From: an uncultured Lachnospiraceae bacterium
GTDB lineage: Bacteria > Bacillota > Clostridia > Lachnospirales > Lachnospiraceae
Assembly (NCBI GenBank): GCA_905233695.1
Contig: CAJODN010000004.1
Coordinates: forward strand, 55,582 to 119,581
Length of the DNA: 64,000 nt
Direction: 5' to 3'
In this document: positions 27,490 to 37,251 of the stretch, piece after piece
Numbering within the stretch: the stretch's first letter is position 1
Layout: every line of letters starts with the position of its first letter
Position numbers and translations under genes: made by a program
The notes under the pieces: model-generated
Database searches by the model: none
Told to the model about the DNA's origin: nothing
The model's input: the letters and a program-made list of their open reading frames with translations, nothing else

Positions 27490-28155
27490 CTACATAAATG
27501 TAGCCACAAGAACAATCACAAGATTAAGAAGCGCATGTCCGGCATACACAACCCAGAGCTTATGAGTCTCTTCATATACAAATCCGATAACAAGTCCGAC
27601 CAGGAATGCGTATATCATCTGCACCCAGTTGAAATGAAGAATTCCGAATATGAATGAAGATATAACAACAGTCGGTGCTATATCGAATTTTTTCTCGAGT
27701 TCTCCGCACACAATACCACGGAACACCACTTCTTCCAGCGCCGGTGTAAGAATAACATTTGCCAGAATCTTAGATACCATATCTCCGTCACTTAGATACT
27801 TAGAAGCTTCGAAGAATGATTCCGATACCTCTGTAAGCGGAAAATGTGAAGCAATAAAGTTAAGTACCACCCCTGCCGCAACTATAGCGAGAATTAAGAG
27901 AAGCTCCTTAGGAAGCTTCGACGCTTCGAACATGGGATCGGCTTTATGCACATTAGCATTTCTATACATAAATATCATAACTACAAGAGTTATAAGTGCA
28001 GACAAAGCTGTACAATACAAAAGCGGTATTGATGAGTCAAAAAGGTTCTCATCGGCATATTTCATTACCGCATAAAGGAGGTTAAAAAGCACAAAATAAA
28101 TAGCCAGCGGATATAAAACTCTATATAATACACTGTCACTTAAATTCTTAAACAT
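27490..28155 (-). CDS. CPBP-family intramembrane metalloprotease
   Basis: A 221-residue membrane protein with about six hydrophobic helices. The CPBP (CAAX protease/bacteriocin-processing) motifs are present in order: EEVVFRG (EExxxR), FGILHFNW (FxxxH) and GHALLNL. These form a glutamate/histidine active site inside the membrane. Members act in peptide processing, protein secretion or bacteriocin immunity; the substrate here is unknown and no bacteriocin genes are near. It lies downstream of the folate genes on the same strand. Confidence 0.85.
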   Translation of the reverse strand: MFKNLSDSVLYRVLYPLAIYFVLFNLLYAVMKYADENLFDSSIPLLYCTALSALITLVVMIFMYRNANVHKADPMFEASKLPKELLLILAIVAAGVVLNFIASHFPLTEVSESFFEASKYLSDGDMVSKILANVILTPALEEVVFRGIVCGELEKKFDIAPTVVISSFIFGILHFNWVQMIYAFLVGLVIGFVYEETHKLWVVYAGHALLNLVIVLVATFM

Positions 28156-28184
28156 GGTTACTCACTTTCTAAATATAGTCTCTC

Positions 28185-29003
28185 TCAATCCGAGTCTGTT
28201 ATATCTCTAAATAATGACAAAACATTCTTCCTTAGGGAAGGGTGGACTGCTCCCGGCGCCAATTCGCATAACGGTTCCAGCACGAATTGTCTGTTATGCA
28301 TATCGATATGAGGAATTATTAATCTATCTGTGTTAATTACTCTGTCGCCGAAGAGAATAATGTCGATATCAAGGGTTCGAGGTCCCCAATGCTCTTCTCT
28401 TACTCTCCCGTTATCATTCTCTATCTTGTTACAAATATCGAGAAGTTCAAACGGTGTACATATGCATTCCAGCTCACATACCGCATTTCTAAAGTCGTCT
28501 TGGTCCATGTTGCCGTAAGGTTTGGTTGTATATATCTTAGACAGTCTGACATTTCTGACTGTATCATATTCCTTAAGAGCATTAACTGCGTTACTGATAT
28601 AGCCATCCTTGTCGCCCATATTAGAACCAAGAGATATGTACACCTTTTCCCATTTCTTTCTACAGGATACGCATACATCACCGAATTCAACGTTAATCTC
28701 AGCATTGGGCTTATGTATCTCAAGAGTTAACTCAGTTATCATATCATAAGCGTTAAGAAGAATACAGGATAATTCTTCGGCGGCAGTTTCCATAAGATCA
28801 CATCTTTTATCTGTGAAATATGAAGAGATTCGATCACACATATCGGAATAGTCCACCGTGTTGTCAAGGTTGTCGGTTGATAAGTCCAATCTTTCCGATA
28901 ATGAAAAAGATACGCTTATAAGAAACTCTTGACCGACAGTCTTCTCTTCTTCGTATACGCCAATATATCCAAATACTTTTATGTCTTTAATATGTATGTC
29001 CAT
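28185..29003 (-). CDS. folBK: Dihydroneopterin aldolase / HPPK fusion (FolB-FolK)
   Basis: A 272-residue bifunctional protein. Residues 1 to about 117 form dihydroneopterin aldolase (MDIHIKDIKVFGYIGVYEEE; METAAEEL). Residues about 118-272 form hydroxymethyl-dihydropterin pyrophosphokinase (VYISLGSNMGDKDGYI; HWGPRTLDIDIILFGD; RQFVLEPLCELAP). Together they make the pterin pyrophosphate that FolP joins to p-aminobenzoate. The operon order folC-folP-folBK on the minus strand gives three consecutive folate functions; folE is not in the window. Confidence 0.95.
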   Translation of the reverse strand: MDIHIKDIKVFGYIGVYEEEKTVGQEFLISVSFSLSERLDLSTDNLDNTVDYSDMCDRISSYFTDKRCDLMETAAEELSCILLNAYDMITELTLEIHKPNAEINVEFGDVCVSCRKKWEKVYISLGSNMGDKDGYISNAVNALKEYDTVRNVRLSKIYTTKPYGNMDQDDFRNAVCELECICTPFELLDICNKIENDNGRVREEHWGPRTLDIDIILFGDRVINTDRLIIPHIDMHNRQFVLEPLCELAPGAVHPSLRKNVLSLFRDITDSD

Positions 29004-29044
29004 AAACTTTTATTTCTCCTCAATTGCCCAATTCGAATTGCAAT

Positions 29045-29845
29045 CTACTGTATAGCACGTAACATATCCAAAAACTTCTTATTAGCCTTTACGTCATGTA
29101 CCCTTATATAGTCTATTCCCGAATAAAATGCCTTGGCTGTTACTGCAAGGGTACCTTCAAGCCTTTCGTTCTTACCGGCGGAAAGGACATAGTCTATACA
29201 GGTTTTGTTAGATACTGCAATGAGCACAGGATAATTATGAGCCTTAAGAACTTCCATATTCTTAAGAATCATTATGTCGTCTGCATTACTTTTGCCGAAG
29301 CCTATACCGGGATCTATAATTACATTATCTCTCTTAATTCCATACTTATGAATTCGCCTTAGCTTCTCATGTATTTCGCCATTAAGCTCTTCTATGGTAA
29401 TTGTTATCTCATTCCTTGCGCACTTTATATCGTTCCTGTTATGCATAAGACAGTATTTGATATCGTGTTCGGCGATTAGCTCAAGCATGTCATCCGGCAG
29501 AAACCCTATATCATTAATAATATCTGCGCCGGCAAGTATAGCTTCTTTTGCGACCTCCGGCTTATACGTGTCAACAGATATGGGAATATCGAAGTTCTCT
29601 TTTATCTTCTTAAGTACATCAATTATTCTGGACAGCTCTTCATCCGCTGAAATCGGTTTAAATCCCGGACGTGTCGATTCACCGCCTATATCGATTACAT
29701 CGGCGCCATCTTCTACAAGGGACTTAACATGGTCGAGTGCCTTATTAACATTTACCTTATTATCATCAAAAAATCTACCACCGTCATAAAATGAATCAGG
29801 TGTTAGATTAAGAATTCCAATCATTTTCAAATTATCATCTTTCAT
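29045..29845 (-). CDS. folP: Dihydropteroate synthase
   Basis: A 266-residue TIM-barrel enzyme, the sulfonamide target. Signatures are IGILNLTPDSFYDGGRF (residues 10-26), DVIDIGGESTRPGF, the pterin-pocket segment IISVDTYKPEVAKEAI and IDPGIGFGKS. It condenses the FolK product with p-aminobenzoate. Its start overlaps the folC 3' end by 11 bp, so translation is probably coupled. Confidence 0.97.
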   Translation of the reverse strand: MKDDNLKMIGILNLTPDSFYDGGRFFDDNKVNVNKALDHVKSLVEDGADVIDIGGESTRPGFKPISADEELSRIIDVLKKIKENFDIPISVDTYKPEVAKEAILAGADIINDIGFLPDDMLELIAEHDIKYCLMHNRNDIKCARNEITITIEELNGEIHEKLRRIHKYGIKRDNVIIDPGIGFGKSNADDIMILKNMEVLKAHNYPVLIAVSNKTCIDYVLSAGKNERLEGTLAVTAKAFYSGIDYIRVHDVKANKKFLDMLRAIQ

Positions 29846-31100
29846 TTAAGAACGCCTCTTTAATATCCTTAAGGTAACTCAGCGAACCAAGCGCAATTAT
29901 TACATCATTATCGTAATCTATGGCTTTCGTAGCCGCATCATCAAAACCGGATGCTATTGTAACATCAATATCATAGTTAAAGCAATCGTTGGCAAGAAGT
30001 CCCGCCGGAAGTGCCCTTTCGTTATCGGGCGTTACGGTTACAAGGGATTTACCGAGAGGAAGCAGGATACTAAGCATCTTAGACACCTCTTTATCCTTAA
30101 GTACTCCCATTATAAATGTTATATCTTTTCCCATAAAATGATTATTAACAGTCTCTTTAATTCTAATTGCCGCATCTTCATTATGGCAACCATCGATGTA
30201 GACAAGCGGCTTGTCGGAAATCTTCTCCATCCTGCCGGGAAGAAAAGCATTCGACACACCTTCCCCCGCTTTTTTAACATCTATGTGAAGCCTTTGGTAT
30301 TTAAGAATATGAAGAGTCTCTAATGCAAGTGCCGTATTATCAATCTGAAAATCTCCGAAAAAGGGCATCTTAACATTCTTAAATTCGCGATATGTTATCA
30401 TATTCTTAGATGCGTTAAACCTTATATGGTTATAATCTACGAATTGAAGCTTAGCGTCGATTTCACTTGAGTAAGAATTAAGCGAATCTACTACTTCGTC
30501 CTCCTGCTTTGCAGACAGGGCATAGCACCCCTTCTTCATAATTCCGGCCTTATGTCTTGCAATATCGGTAAGAGTGTCGCCCAAAAATTGCATATGGTCG
30601 AATCCGATAGGTGTAATTACGGAACAAAGGGTTTCGGAGAACACATTGGTTGCATCCTCTTCTCCTCCCATTCCCGCTTCAATAATGGCAATATCCACGT
30701 GGTTAGATGAGAAAAACAGAATCGCAACCGCAACCTGGACTTCGAACAGAGTCGGGAAGTCAGATTCGTCAAAGTCTGAGAGTGTATCCATTATGGTTGA
30801 TATAAAGCCTAAGTATTCAACCTCGCTTATCTCATCATTGTTAATTGTATACATTTCGTATTCGGAAAATACGACAGGCGATTGGAACTTACCAACCTTA
30901 AAGCCAGAGTTAATAAGAGCAGAGTTAACCATAGCGCATACAGATCCTTTGCCGTTAGTCCCTGCAACATGAACAACCTTAAGACTTTTCTCGGGATTAC
31001 CAAGCTTACCGAGAAGCATTTTAATCCGAGAAAGTCCGGGCTTAGAACCAAGTTTTGTTATTCTATCTATAAATTCATAAGCTTTGTTTTTATCTATCAT
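29835..31100 (-). CDS. folC: Folylpolyglutamate synthase / dihydrofolate synthase
   Basis: A 421-residue Mur-ligase-like enzyme. The ATP loop is VAGTNGKGSVCAMVNSAL (about residues 44-61), followed by EAGMGGEEDATNVF, ITPIGFDHMQFLGDTL and the C-terminal domain with VYIDGCHNEDA. It adds glutamate to dihydropteroate and folates. The ATG overlaps the parC stop by 4 bp (ATGA), and folP starts within its 3' end. Confidence 0.95.
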   Translation of the reverse strand: MIDKNKAYEFIDRITKLGSKPGLSRIKMLLGKLGNPEKSLKVVHVAGTNGKGSVCAMVNSALINSGFKVGKFQSPVVFSEYEMYTINNDEISEVEYLGFISTIMDTLSDFDESDFPTLFEVQVAVAILFFSSNHVDIAIIEAGMGGEEDATNVFSETLCSVITPIGFDHMQFLGDTLTDIARHKAGIMKKGCYALSAKQEDEVVDSLNSYSSEIDAKLQFVDYNHIRFNASKNMITYREFKNVKMPFFGDFQIDNTALALETLHILKYQRLHIDVKKAGEGVSNAFLPGRMEKISDKPLVYIDGCHNEDAAIRIKETVNNHFMGKDITFIMGVLKDKEVSKMLSILLPLGKSLVTVTPDNERALPAGLLANDCFNYDIDVTIASGFDDAATKAIDYDNDVIIALGSLSYLKDIKEAFLNER

Positions 31101-33334
31101 CTCTTGACGCCCTTTGTATCTCTGTTGGCAATATGAAGCCTGTTAAGGGATATTTTCTTACCCTTAACCGAAACAATTTTATTACTACCATCCTTAAGAT
31201 AATGAACCTTTATTAGTTCATCATTATTCGTAAGTCTGATTCCCCTTACGCCGATGGCTCCTTTCTTCTTCTCGGGTACACCTTCTACTTCAATTCTAAG
31301 GAAATAATTATTCTTAGACTGCATAACAAATGTATCGCCGTCACTCACAATATACACACCCAATACTTCATCGTCATCTGCTAATTTCGTTGCGGCAGTG
31401 GTTCTCTTCGATACATCGAATTCGCTTCCTTCTACAAGCTTAATCATTCCGTGTTTTGTAGCGAATATAAGCTTCTTATCACGAATATTGTCAAGTGCCT
31501 CCACAAGAAGAAAGCTCTCCTTGGAAATGTCAAATTTACTTACATTATCAATAGGACAACCCTTGTCCCTGAATTTACCGAAGGGAAGATCCAATACTTT
31601 AACGAGATGAAGATTACCTTCATTGGTGAAGATTCCCAGCTTCGATATATTCTTCGTAAATATAATCTGTCTGCTCTCCTTGTCAGCCGCTTCTTTGTTA
31701 CGTTCATACGTAGCCATATCAATTACTCTTGCGTAACCGAATTTATCAAGAAGAACGCATACGTCAATTTCTTCAATAGGCTTTTCTTCGAATACGGCTT
31801 CGGCAACGTTATCTATAACAGTTTTTCTATCGGTTCCGAATTCCTTTTTTATTGCCTTAAGATCCTTAATTATAGTCTTAGCCATAGCTGATTTCTTAGA
31901 GAGAATATCTGAATAGTTCTGAATATTCTTCATGGTATTTTCGTAATCAGCCATAAGAGCTTCTATCTCAAGTCCCACTAATTTTGCAAGCCTCATGTCG
32001 AGGATTGCTTGGGCTTGTTTTTCTGTAAAATGTAATTTCTTAGCGTCCTTTTCAGATGTCTTGGTCTTGAACCTGATATCTTTTGTGTCTCCTTCCACAA
32101 GACATCTCTTAGCATCCTTAACACTCTTCGAGCCACGAAGAATCTCAATGATTAAGTCAATAACATCGCATGCTTTAATAAGACCTTCCTGAATCTCCTT
32201 CTTCTCTCTTTCTTTGTTGAGAAGAGTCGTATACTTTCTAGTTGCAAGCTCATATTGGAATTCCACATTGTGTCTTATAATAGGGACAATACCCATTGTC
32301 TCGGGACGACCGTTAGCAACCGCTAACATATTAACACCGAATGTATCTTCAAGACGAGTCTTCTTGTAGAGGAGATTACAAACATTTTCAGCATCGGCAC
32401 CCTTCTTAAGCTCGATGACGATTCTGATTCCTTCCTTCGAAGACATATTGGAAATGTCTGTAATATCGGTAGTCTTCTTACTCTCTACGAGATTATATAC
32501 ATCATTTAAGAACTTACCGATATTGGCGCCAAGCATTGTATAAGGAATCTCTGTAATAACAATAGCCTGCTTTCCGCCTTTAATCTTCTCAATCTCAACC
32601 TTACCGCGAAGCTTAATCTTACCTGTTCCGGTGGAATAGATCTCAAGTAAGTCGTCTTTATTGGTTACAATTCCTCCGGTGGGGAAATCAGGTCCTTTAA
32701 TTATCTCAAGCATCTGTGATGTATTAATATCGGGGTCTTTCATGTAAGCAATGACACCGTCTATTACCTCGGAAATGTTATGTGTCGGAATAGATGTTGC
32801 CATACCGACGGCAATACCTTCGGAACCGTTAACAAGTAGATTGGGTATACGAACAGGAAGAACCTCCGGTTCCTTCTCAGTCTCATCAAAGTTAGGGACA
32901 AAGTCAACTACATCCTTATCGAGATCGGCCAAATACGCATCCTCTGTTATCTTCTGAAGTCTTGCCTCAGTATAACGCATGGCAGCGGCTCCGTCTCCTT
33001 CTTTTGAGCCGAAGTTACCGTGACCGTCAATGAGCGGCATACCCATCTTGAAATCCTGTGCAAGCACGACAAGAGCACCGTATATTGAGGAATCGCCGTG
33101 AGGGTGATATTTACCCATTGTATCTCCGACTATACGGGCACATTTCCTATGTTGCTTATCGTGACGTATGCCAAGTTCATACATATCATAAAGTGTACGA
33201 CGCTGAACCGGCTTAAGACCGTCCCTTACATCAGGAAGCGCACGAGACACAATAACTGACATGGCATAATCAATATAGGATTTTTGCATTATTTCTGAGT
33301 ACTCCATGTGGAGTAGTTTTTCAGGTCTAGCCAT
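31097..33334 (-). CDS. parC: Topoisomerase IV subunit A
   Basis: A 745-residue type IIA topoisomerase A subunit: RALPDVRDGLKPVQRR, the quinolone region HPHGDSSIYG, catalytic tyrosine in AAMRYTEARLQK, and a C-terminal blade domain. It sits directly behind parE (14 bp), which identifies it as ParC rather than GyrA; no GyrA box QRRGGKG is seen. The residue corresponding to ParC Glu84 or GyrA Asp87 is glycine. The protein decatenates daughter chromosomes with ParE. Confidence 0.92.
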   Translation of the reverse strand: MARPEKLLHMEYSEIMQKSYIDYAMSVIVSRALPDVRDGLKPVQRRTLYDMYELGIRHDKQHRKCARIVGDTMGKYHPHGDSSIYGALVVLAQDFKMGMPLIDGHGNFGSKEGDGAAAMRYTEARLQKITEDAYLADLDKDVVDFVPNFDETEKEPEVLPVRIPNLLVNGSEGIAVGMATSIPTHNISEVIDGVIAYMKDPDINTSQMLEIIKGPDFPTGGIVTNKDDLLEIYSTGTGKIKLRGKVEIEKIKGGKQAIVITEIPYTMLGANIGKFLNDVYNLVESKKTTDITDISNMSSKEGIRIVIELKKGADAENVCNLLYKKTRLEDTFGVNMLAVANGRPETMGIVPIIRHNVEFQYELATRKYTTLLNKEREKKEIQEGLIKACDVIDLIIEILRGSKSVKDAKRCLVEGDTKDIRFKTKTSEKDAKKLHFTEKQAQAILDMRLAKLVGLEIEALMADYENTMKNIQNYSDILSKKSAMAKTIIKDLKAIKKEFGTDRKTVIDNVAEAVFEEKPIEEIDVCVLLDKFGYARVIDMATYERNKEAADKESRQIIFTKNISKLGIFTNEGNLHLVKVLDLPFGKFRDKGCPIDNVSKFDISKESFLLVEALDNIRDKKLIFATKHGMIKLVEGSEFDVSKRTTAATKLADDDEVLGVYIVSDGDTFVMQSKNNYFLRIEVEGVPEKKKGAIGVRGIRLTNNDELIKVHYLKDGSNKIVSVKGKKISLNRLHIANRDTKGVKR

Positions 33335-33348
33335 AAAAGAATCTCCTT

Positions 33349-35271
33349 TTATACATCTAACTCAGCATCTCTTGCATGCTCATATATAAATGCTCTTCTG
33401 GGCGGAACTTCGTTACCCATAAGCATCTCTGTTACATCAGACGCCATCCTTCCGTCTTCGATCTCAACCTTCTTAAGCATTCTTCGTTCAGGGTCAAGTG
33501 TAGTCTCCCAGAGCTGTTCCGCATCCATTTCACCAAGACCCTTGTAGCGTTGAAGAGTGAATGGTCCTTTATGCTTTTTACGATATTTCTCTAATGCCGT
33601 ATCATCATAGAGATACTCTTCTTCTCCCTTACTGGGAATTGCCTTATAAAGCGGAGGCATTGCAATATACACATGACCTTCGTATATAAGTTCCGGCATA
33701 AATCGATAAAACAGCGTAAGAAGAAGCGTGGAAATGTGAGCACCGTCAACATCGGCATCGGCCATAATAATAATCTTATCGTAGCGAAGCTTCGTTATAT
33801 CGAAATCATTACCGTATCCTTCGGAGAATCCACACTCAAAGGCACTTATCATCGTCTTAATCTCGGCATTGGCAAGAACCTTATCGATAGATGCTTTCTC
33901 CACATTAAGAATCTTACCTCTGATAGGTAAGATGGCTTGGTATTCTCTATTCCTGGCTTCCTTGGCGCTCCCTCCGGCAGAATCTCCCTCCACAATAAAA
34001 ATTTCACATTTCTTGGCGTCTCTGCTTTCGCAATTGGAAAGCTTACCGTTCTGATCAAATGAGAATTTCTTCTTAGATAAGAGGTTGGTCTTCGCCTTCT
34101 CTTCTGTCTTCCTAATCTTTCTCGACTTCTCGGCACAGGCTATAACAGACTTAAGTGTCTCAAGATTCCTGTCGAAGTAAAGAACAATTTCATCATTTAC
34201 AATCTTGGATGTCGCTTTGGAAGCATCCTGGTTATCCAGCTTAGTCTTGGTCTGACCTTCGAACCTTGGATCCGGATGCTTGATTGATATAATCGCCGTC
34301 ATTCCGTTTCTTACATCGGCACCGGTGAAATTATCGTCCTTTTCCTTTAGGATACCAAGCTCTCTTGCGTAATTATTGATTACACTTGTGAATACAGTCT
34401 TGAATCCCGTTATATGTGTACCACCCTCGGAATTGTAAATGTTATTACAAAAGCCGAGAATTGTCTCATGGAATTCATTAATATACTGAAATGCAACCTC
34501 AACTTCTATTCCGTCAGCTTTTCCTTCGAAATATATAATGTCTGTTACTGACTCATTATTCTTATTGATATCCTTAACGAATCCCTTGATACCGTCGGGC
34601 TCATGGAATTCGATATGTTCTACTTCATCCTTCCTCTTATCTTCGTAGATAATTGTAAGGTTGGGATTAAGGTATGCGGTCTCATGCATTCTTGACTTGA
34701 CGTCATCACCCTTGAAGTCAGTTTTCTCGAATATCTCGGGATCAGGCAGGAAATTAATCTTGGTACCTGTCGCCTTAGTCTTCCCTATCGTTGGAAGAAG
34801 ACCTTTAACAAGCTTCTCCGTAGGTTCACCACGCTCGAACCTGTCGTGATGAATATACCCATCCCTTGATATCTCAACATCCATATATGATGAAAGCGCA
34901 TTTACAACAGAAGAACCGACACCGTGGAGTCCGCCGGAAGTCTTATATGCACCGTCATCGAACTTACCTCCGGCGTGAAGCGTAGTGAATACAAGACGAG
35001 ATGCAGGCACGCCCTTTTCATGCATACCAACAGGGATACCTCTTCCGTTATCCACAACTGTACAAGAGCCGTCCCTCTCTAAGGTAACGTATATTTTGTC
35101 GCACTCCCCTTGTAAATGCTCATCAACAGCGTTATCGACAATCTCATATATTAAGTGGTTAAGACCTTTACGAGTTACCGAGCCGATGTACATACCCGGA
35201 CGCTTTCTGACAGCCTCCAATCCCTCCAGAACCGCTATGCTGTTTTCATTATAATCCTGTTTCTTAGACAT
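33349..35271 (-). CDS. parE: Topoisomerase IV subunit B
   Basis: A 640-residue ATPase subunit. The GHKL site shows EIVDNAVDEH, DNGRGIPVGMHE and GGLHGVGSSVVNALS. The Toprim domain has IVEGDSAGGSAKEARNRE and MADADVDGAHI, and the C-terminus has LQRYKGLGEMDAEQLWETT. Pairs with ParC encoded 14 bp downstream. GAGC before ATG 35271 is a modest ribosome site. The PRTase-like gene ends 15 bp upstream. Confidence 0.95.
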   Translation of the reverse strand: MSKKQDYNENSIAVLEGLEAVRKRPGMYIGSVTRKGLNHLIYEIVDNAVDEHLQGECDKIYVTLERDGSCTVVDNGRGIPVGMHEKGVPASRLVFTTLHAGGKFDDGAYKTSGGLHGVGSSVVNALSSYMDVEISRDGYIHHDRFERGEPTEKLVKGLLPTIGKTKATGTKINFLPDPEIFEKTDFKGDDVKSRMHETAYLNPNLTIIYEDKRKDEVEHIEFHEPDGIKGFVKDINKNNESVTDIIYFEGKADGIEVEVAFQYINEFHETILGFCNNIYNSEGGTHITGFKTVFTSVINNYARELGILKEKDDNFTGADVRNGMTAIISIKHPDPRFEGQTKTKLDNQDASKATSKIVNDEIVLYFDRNLETLKSVIACAEKSRKIRKTEEKAKTNLLSKKKFSFDQNGKLSNCESRDAKKCEIFIVEGDSAGGSAKEARNREYQAILPIRGKILNVEKASIDKVLANAEIKTMISAFECGFSEGYGNDFDITKLRYDKIIIMADADVDGAHISTLLLTLFYRFMPELIYEGHVYIAMPPLYKAIPSKGEEEYLYDDTALEKYRKKHKGPFTLQRYKGLGEMDAEQLWETTLDPERRMLKKVEIEDGRMASDVTEMLMGNEVPPRRAFIYEHARDAELDV

Positions 35272-35286
35272 TATATGCTCCTAATA

Positions 35287-36006
35287 CTAACGTAATTTAG
35301 AATAGCCAAATCCGTTAACCATAGCCTCAATAGGAATACCTCTCTTGCAGAAAGGACAATCTGCCGGCTTGTATGATTCGTAGCCGGGAAGATCTTCTAT
35401 GGTAAAGAGAGGGAATACGAGCGTAGACTGTACTACTTCTCTTGTTGAAAAAATAGAGCTTACGCCGACCACATCACCGCCGTAATATTCAATACATTCC
35501 ATACTCTGTCTTACTGTCTCACCTGTAGACATTGTAGCAAGAAGAAGGAATATCTTACGACCTTGGATTGAAGGCTTAATATTTTCTCTGAAGAGAAGCT
35601 GGTTAACGGAGTTAACCTCGGGACAAACCACACGGATTGATTCTCTTGCGGCTCCTGACAAGTGAAAGCTTGACTTCTCAAGCTCTTCGGCAAGATACGC
35701 ACCGAGAACCTGCGTACCGTCCATACATACAATTGTATCAACCACTTCAACATTGTTAAGCATCTTGGCCGCAAGGTGCTTAGCGGCTTCTCTCGCTTCT
35801 TTCGTTCTAACCTTCATTGATGTTACATCAACATAATAATTGATGTGTGATTGGATTGTTGCAAAGTGACCGGGCACGGCACTAAGCACAATACTTTCGT
35901 CATCCTGTGCATGAAACTCAAGAAACCTCTCATGAATAGGTTTCTTTTTCTTATTTTCCTCTCTTAACTTGTTGTTCTCATTAATCATGTCATTAAGTAC
36001 ACTCAT
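35287..36006 (-). CDS. Orotate PRTase-like protein with altered PRPP loop
   Basis: A 239-residue protein with the type I phosphoribosyltransferase fold. VVDTIVCMDGTQVLGAYLAEEL stands where the family's first strand and PPi loop lie, shown here only as its pattern. The PRPP loop is FLLLATMSTGETVRQ, where active PRTases have two acidic residues (VDDxxTTG). The C-terminal CPFCKRGIP is a small CxxC pair. Loss of the acidic pair suggests binding or regulation rather than catalysis, but this is inference. It sits between dut and parE on one transcript. Confidence 0.65.
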   Translation of the reverse strand: MSVLNDMINENNKLREENKKKKPIHERFLEFHAQDDESIVLSAVPGHFATIQSHINYYVDVTSMKVRTKEAREAAKHLAAKMLNNVEVVDTIVCMDGTQVLGAYLAEELEKSSFHLSGAARESIRVVCPEVNSVNQLLFRENIKPSIQGRKIFLLLATMSTGETVRQSMECIEYYGGDVVGVSSIFSTREVVQSTLVFPLFTIEDLPGYESYKPADCPFCKRGIPIEAMVNGFGYSKLR

Positions 36007-36030
36007 AGTTTTCCTCCTTTTAAACCCCCA

Positions 36031-36468
36031 TTAATATTTACCTGTAGATCCAAAGCCTTCATTACCTCTAGTAGTATCATCAAGTTCATCAACTTCCGAA
36101 AATGAAACTTCAAGATATGGACTTATTATTATCTGAGCAATCTTTTGTCCGCTCTTAATGGTTCTTGTTTCTTTACTGTCATTATGAATCGGAACTTTAA
36201 TCTCACCTCTGTAGTCGCTATCAATAACACCGGTACAGTTGGCAGGGCGAAGTCCTTCTTTTGAAGATAATCCCGATCTCGCATAGACACCGCCGTAGTA
36301 ACCTTCCGGAATCGCCATAGATATTCCCGTTCCTATCATTGTAGTCTCGCCGGACTTAATCTCTATTGCAGAACCGGTGTCAGCGCATAAATCATAACCC
36401 GCGGAGCTACTCGTTCCCCTAATTGGGATAATCGCAGTGTCCGTAAGCTTCTTAAGCTTTATATCCAT
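36031..36468 (-). CDS. dut: dUTP diphosphatase
   Basis: A 145-residue trimeric dUTPase. Conserved motifs are SAGYDLCA (motif 1), ARSGLSSKEGL (2), GVIDSDYRGEI (3, with the catalytic Asp), GQKIAQIII (4) and RGNEGFGSTG (5). It splits dUTP to dUMP and pyrophosphate, keeping uracil out of DNA. The start at 36468 follows GGGAG; an in-frame codon 54 bp upstream lies too near the plsY terminator. Confidence 0.97.
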   Translation of the reverse strand: MDIKLKKLTDTAIIPIRGTSSSAGYDLCADTGSAIEIKSGETTMIGTGISMAIPEGYYGGVYARSGLSSKEGLRPANCTGVIDSDYRGEIKVPIHNDSKETRTIKSGQKIAQIIISPYLEVSFSEVDELDDTTRGNEGFGSTGKY

Positions 36469-36500
36469 AAAACACTCCCTTAAGCAATATAATAATGCAT

Positions 36501-36535
36501 CAAAAATGCGAGCACACCACATATTGTGCTCGCAT
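36501..36535 (-). terminator. Intrinsic terminator after plsY
   Basis: ATGCGAGCAC/GTGCTCGCAT, a perfect 10-bp stem with a 10-nt loop, is followed on the minus strand by five Ts. It separates der-plsY from dut and downstream genes. Confidence 0.8.
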
Positions 36536-36558
36536 CAATTTTAACACCCTAAATATTG

Positions 36559-37251
36559 CTAGTCAACATTTTTCTTTTTCGACTTGGAAAAACTGACTTT
36601 TCTTTCCTCATGCTTAACAAGTCTCGCAATATTCTCTCTATGCTGGAATATGGCAAGTGCCGTTGCAAAAAGCATTATAAAGTATATCTCTGCCATGTAC
36701 TCTCTCGGATACGTAAGCCATTCAATCGACGGAACAGATAACCATCCCAGCTCTCCAAATATAACAACAAGTACGCCGTATGATATGGAACCGAGAAGTG
36801 AACCCAGCGACACATATCTTGAAATCAACACTGTGATCAGGAAGATAGCAAGGGATATAAAAAATATCTTCGGAAACATTATGGCAACAAGACCTGCCGA
36901 TGTTGCAATACCTTTACCGCCTTTAAAATTCAGAAAAATCGTAAAGTCATGACCGAGGATTGCGCCCACACCCGCATAAACCATATAAAGCCCGATAAAG
37001 TCAACACGGCTTCTGAATATGAAATACACGATGAACATTGCAAGAACAGCCTTAATGAAGTCAACTGCAAATGTAATTATACCTGCTTTAACACCAAGTG
37101 TTCGCATGGTATTGGTCATACCCACATTACCGCTTCCTTCTTTTCTCAAGTCAACATTATTCATTTTACCCAGGAAATATCCCATTGTAAAATTACCGAG
37201 TACATAACCGATAAGAACAGATATTATCCTATAAATAATCTCACTTGTCAT
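36559..37251 (-). CDS. plsY: Glycerol-3-phosphate acyltransferase PlsY
   Basis: A 230-residue polytopic membrane enzyme. It moves an acyl chain from acyl-phosphate (made by PlsX, encoded in this window) to glycerol-3-phosphate, starting phospholipid synthesis. Motifs are [15 protein letters not shown] (about 40-54) and [21 protein letters not shown] in two of the cytoplasmic loops. The C-terminus is a basic tail (KKKNVD) longer than in many PlsY proteins. Its start overlaps the end of der by 11 bp, and a strong terminator follows at 36501-36535. Confidence 0.95.
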   Translation of the reverse strand: MTSEIIYRIISVLIGYVLGNFTMGYFLGKMNNVDLRKEGSGNVGMTNTMRTLGVKAGIITFAVDFIKAVLAMFIVYFIFRSRVDFIGLYMVYAGVGAILGHDFTIFLNFKGGKGIATSAGLVAIMFPKIFFISLAIFLITVLISRYVSLGSLLGSISYGVLVVIFGELGWLSVPSIEWLTYPREYMAEIYFIMLFATALAIFQHRENIARLVKHEERKVSFSKSKKKNVD

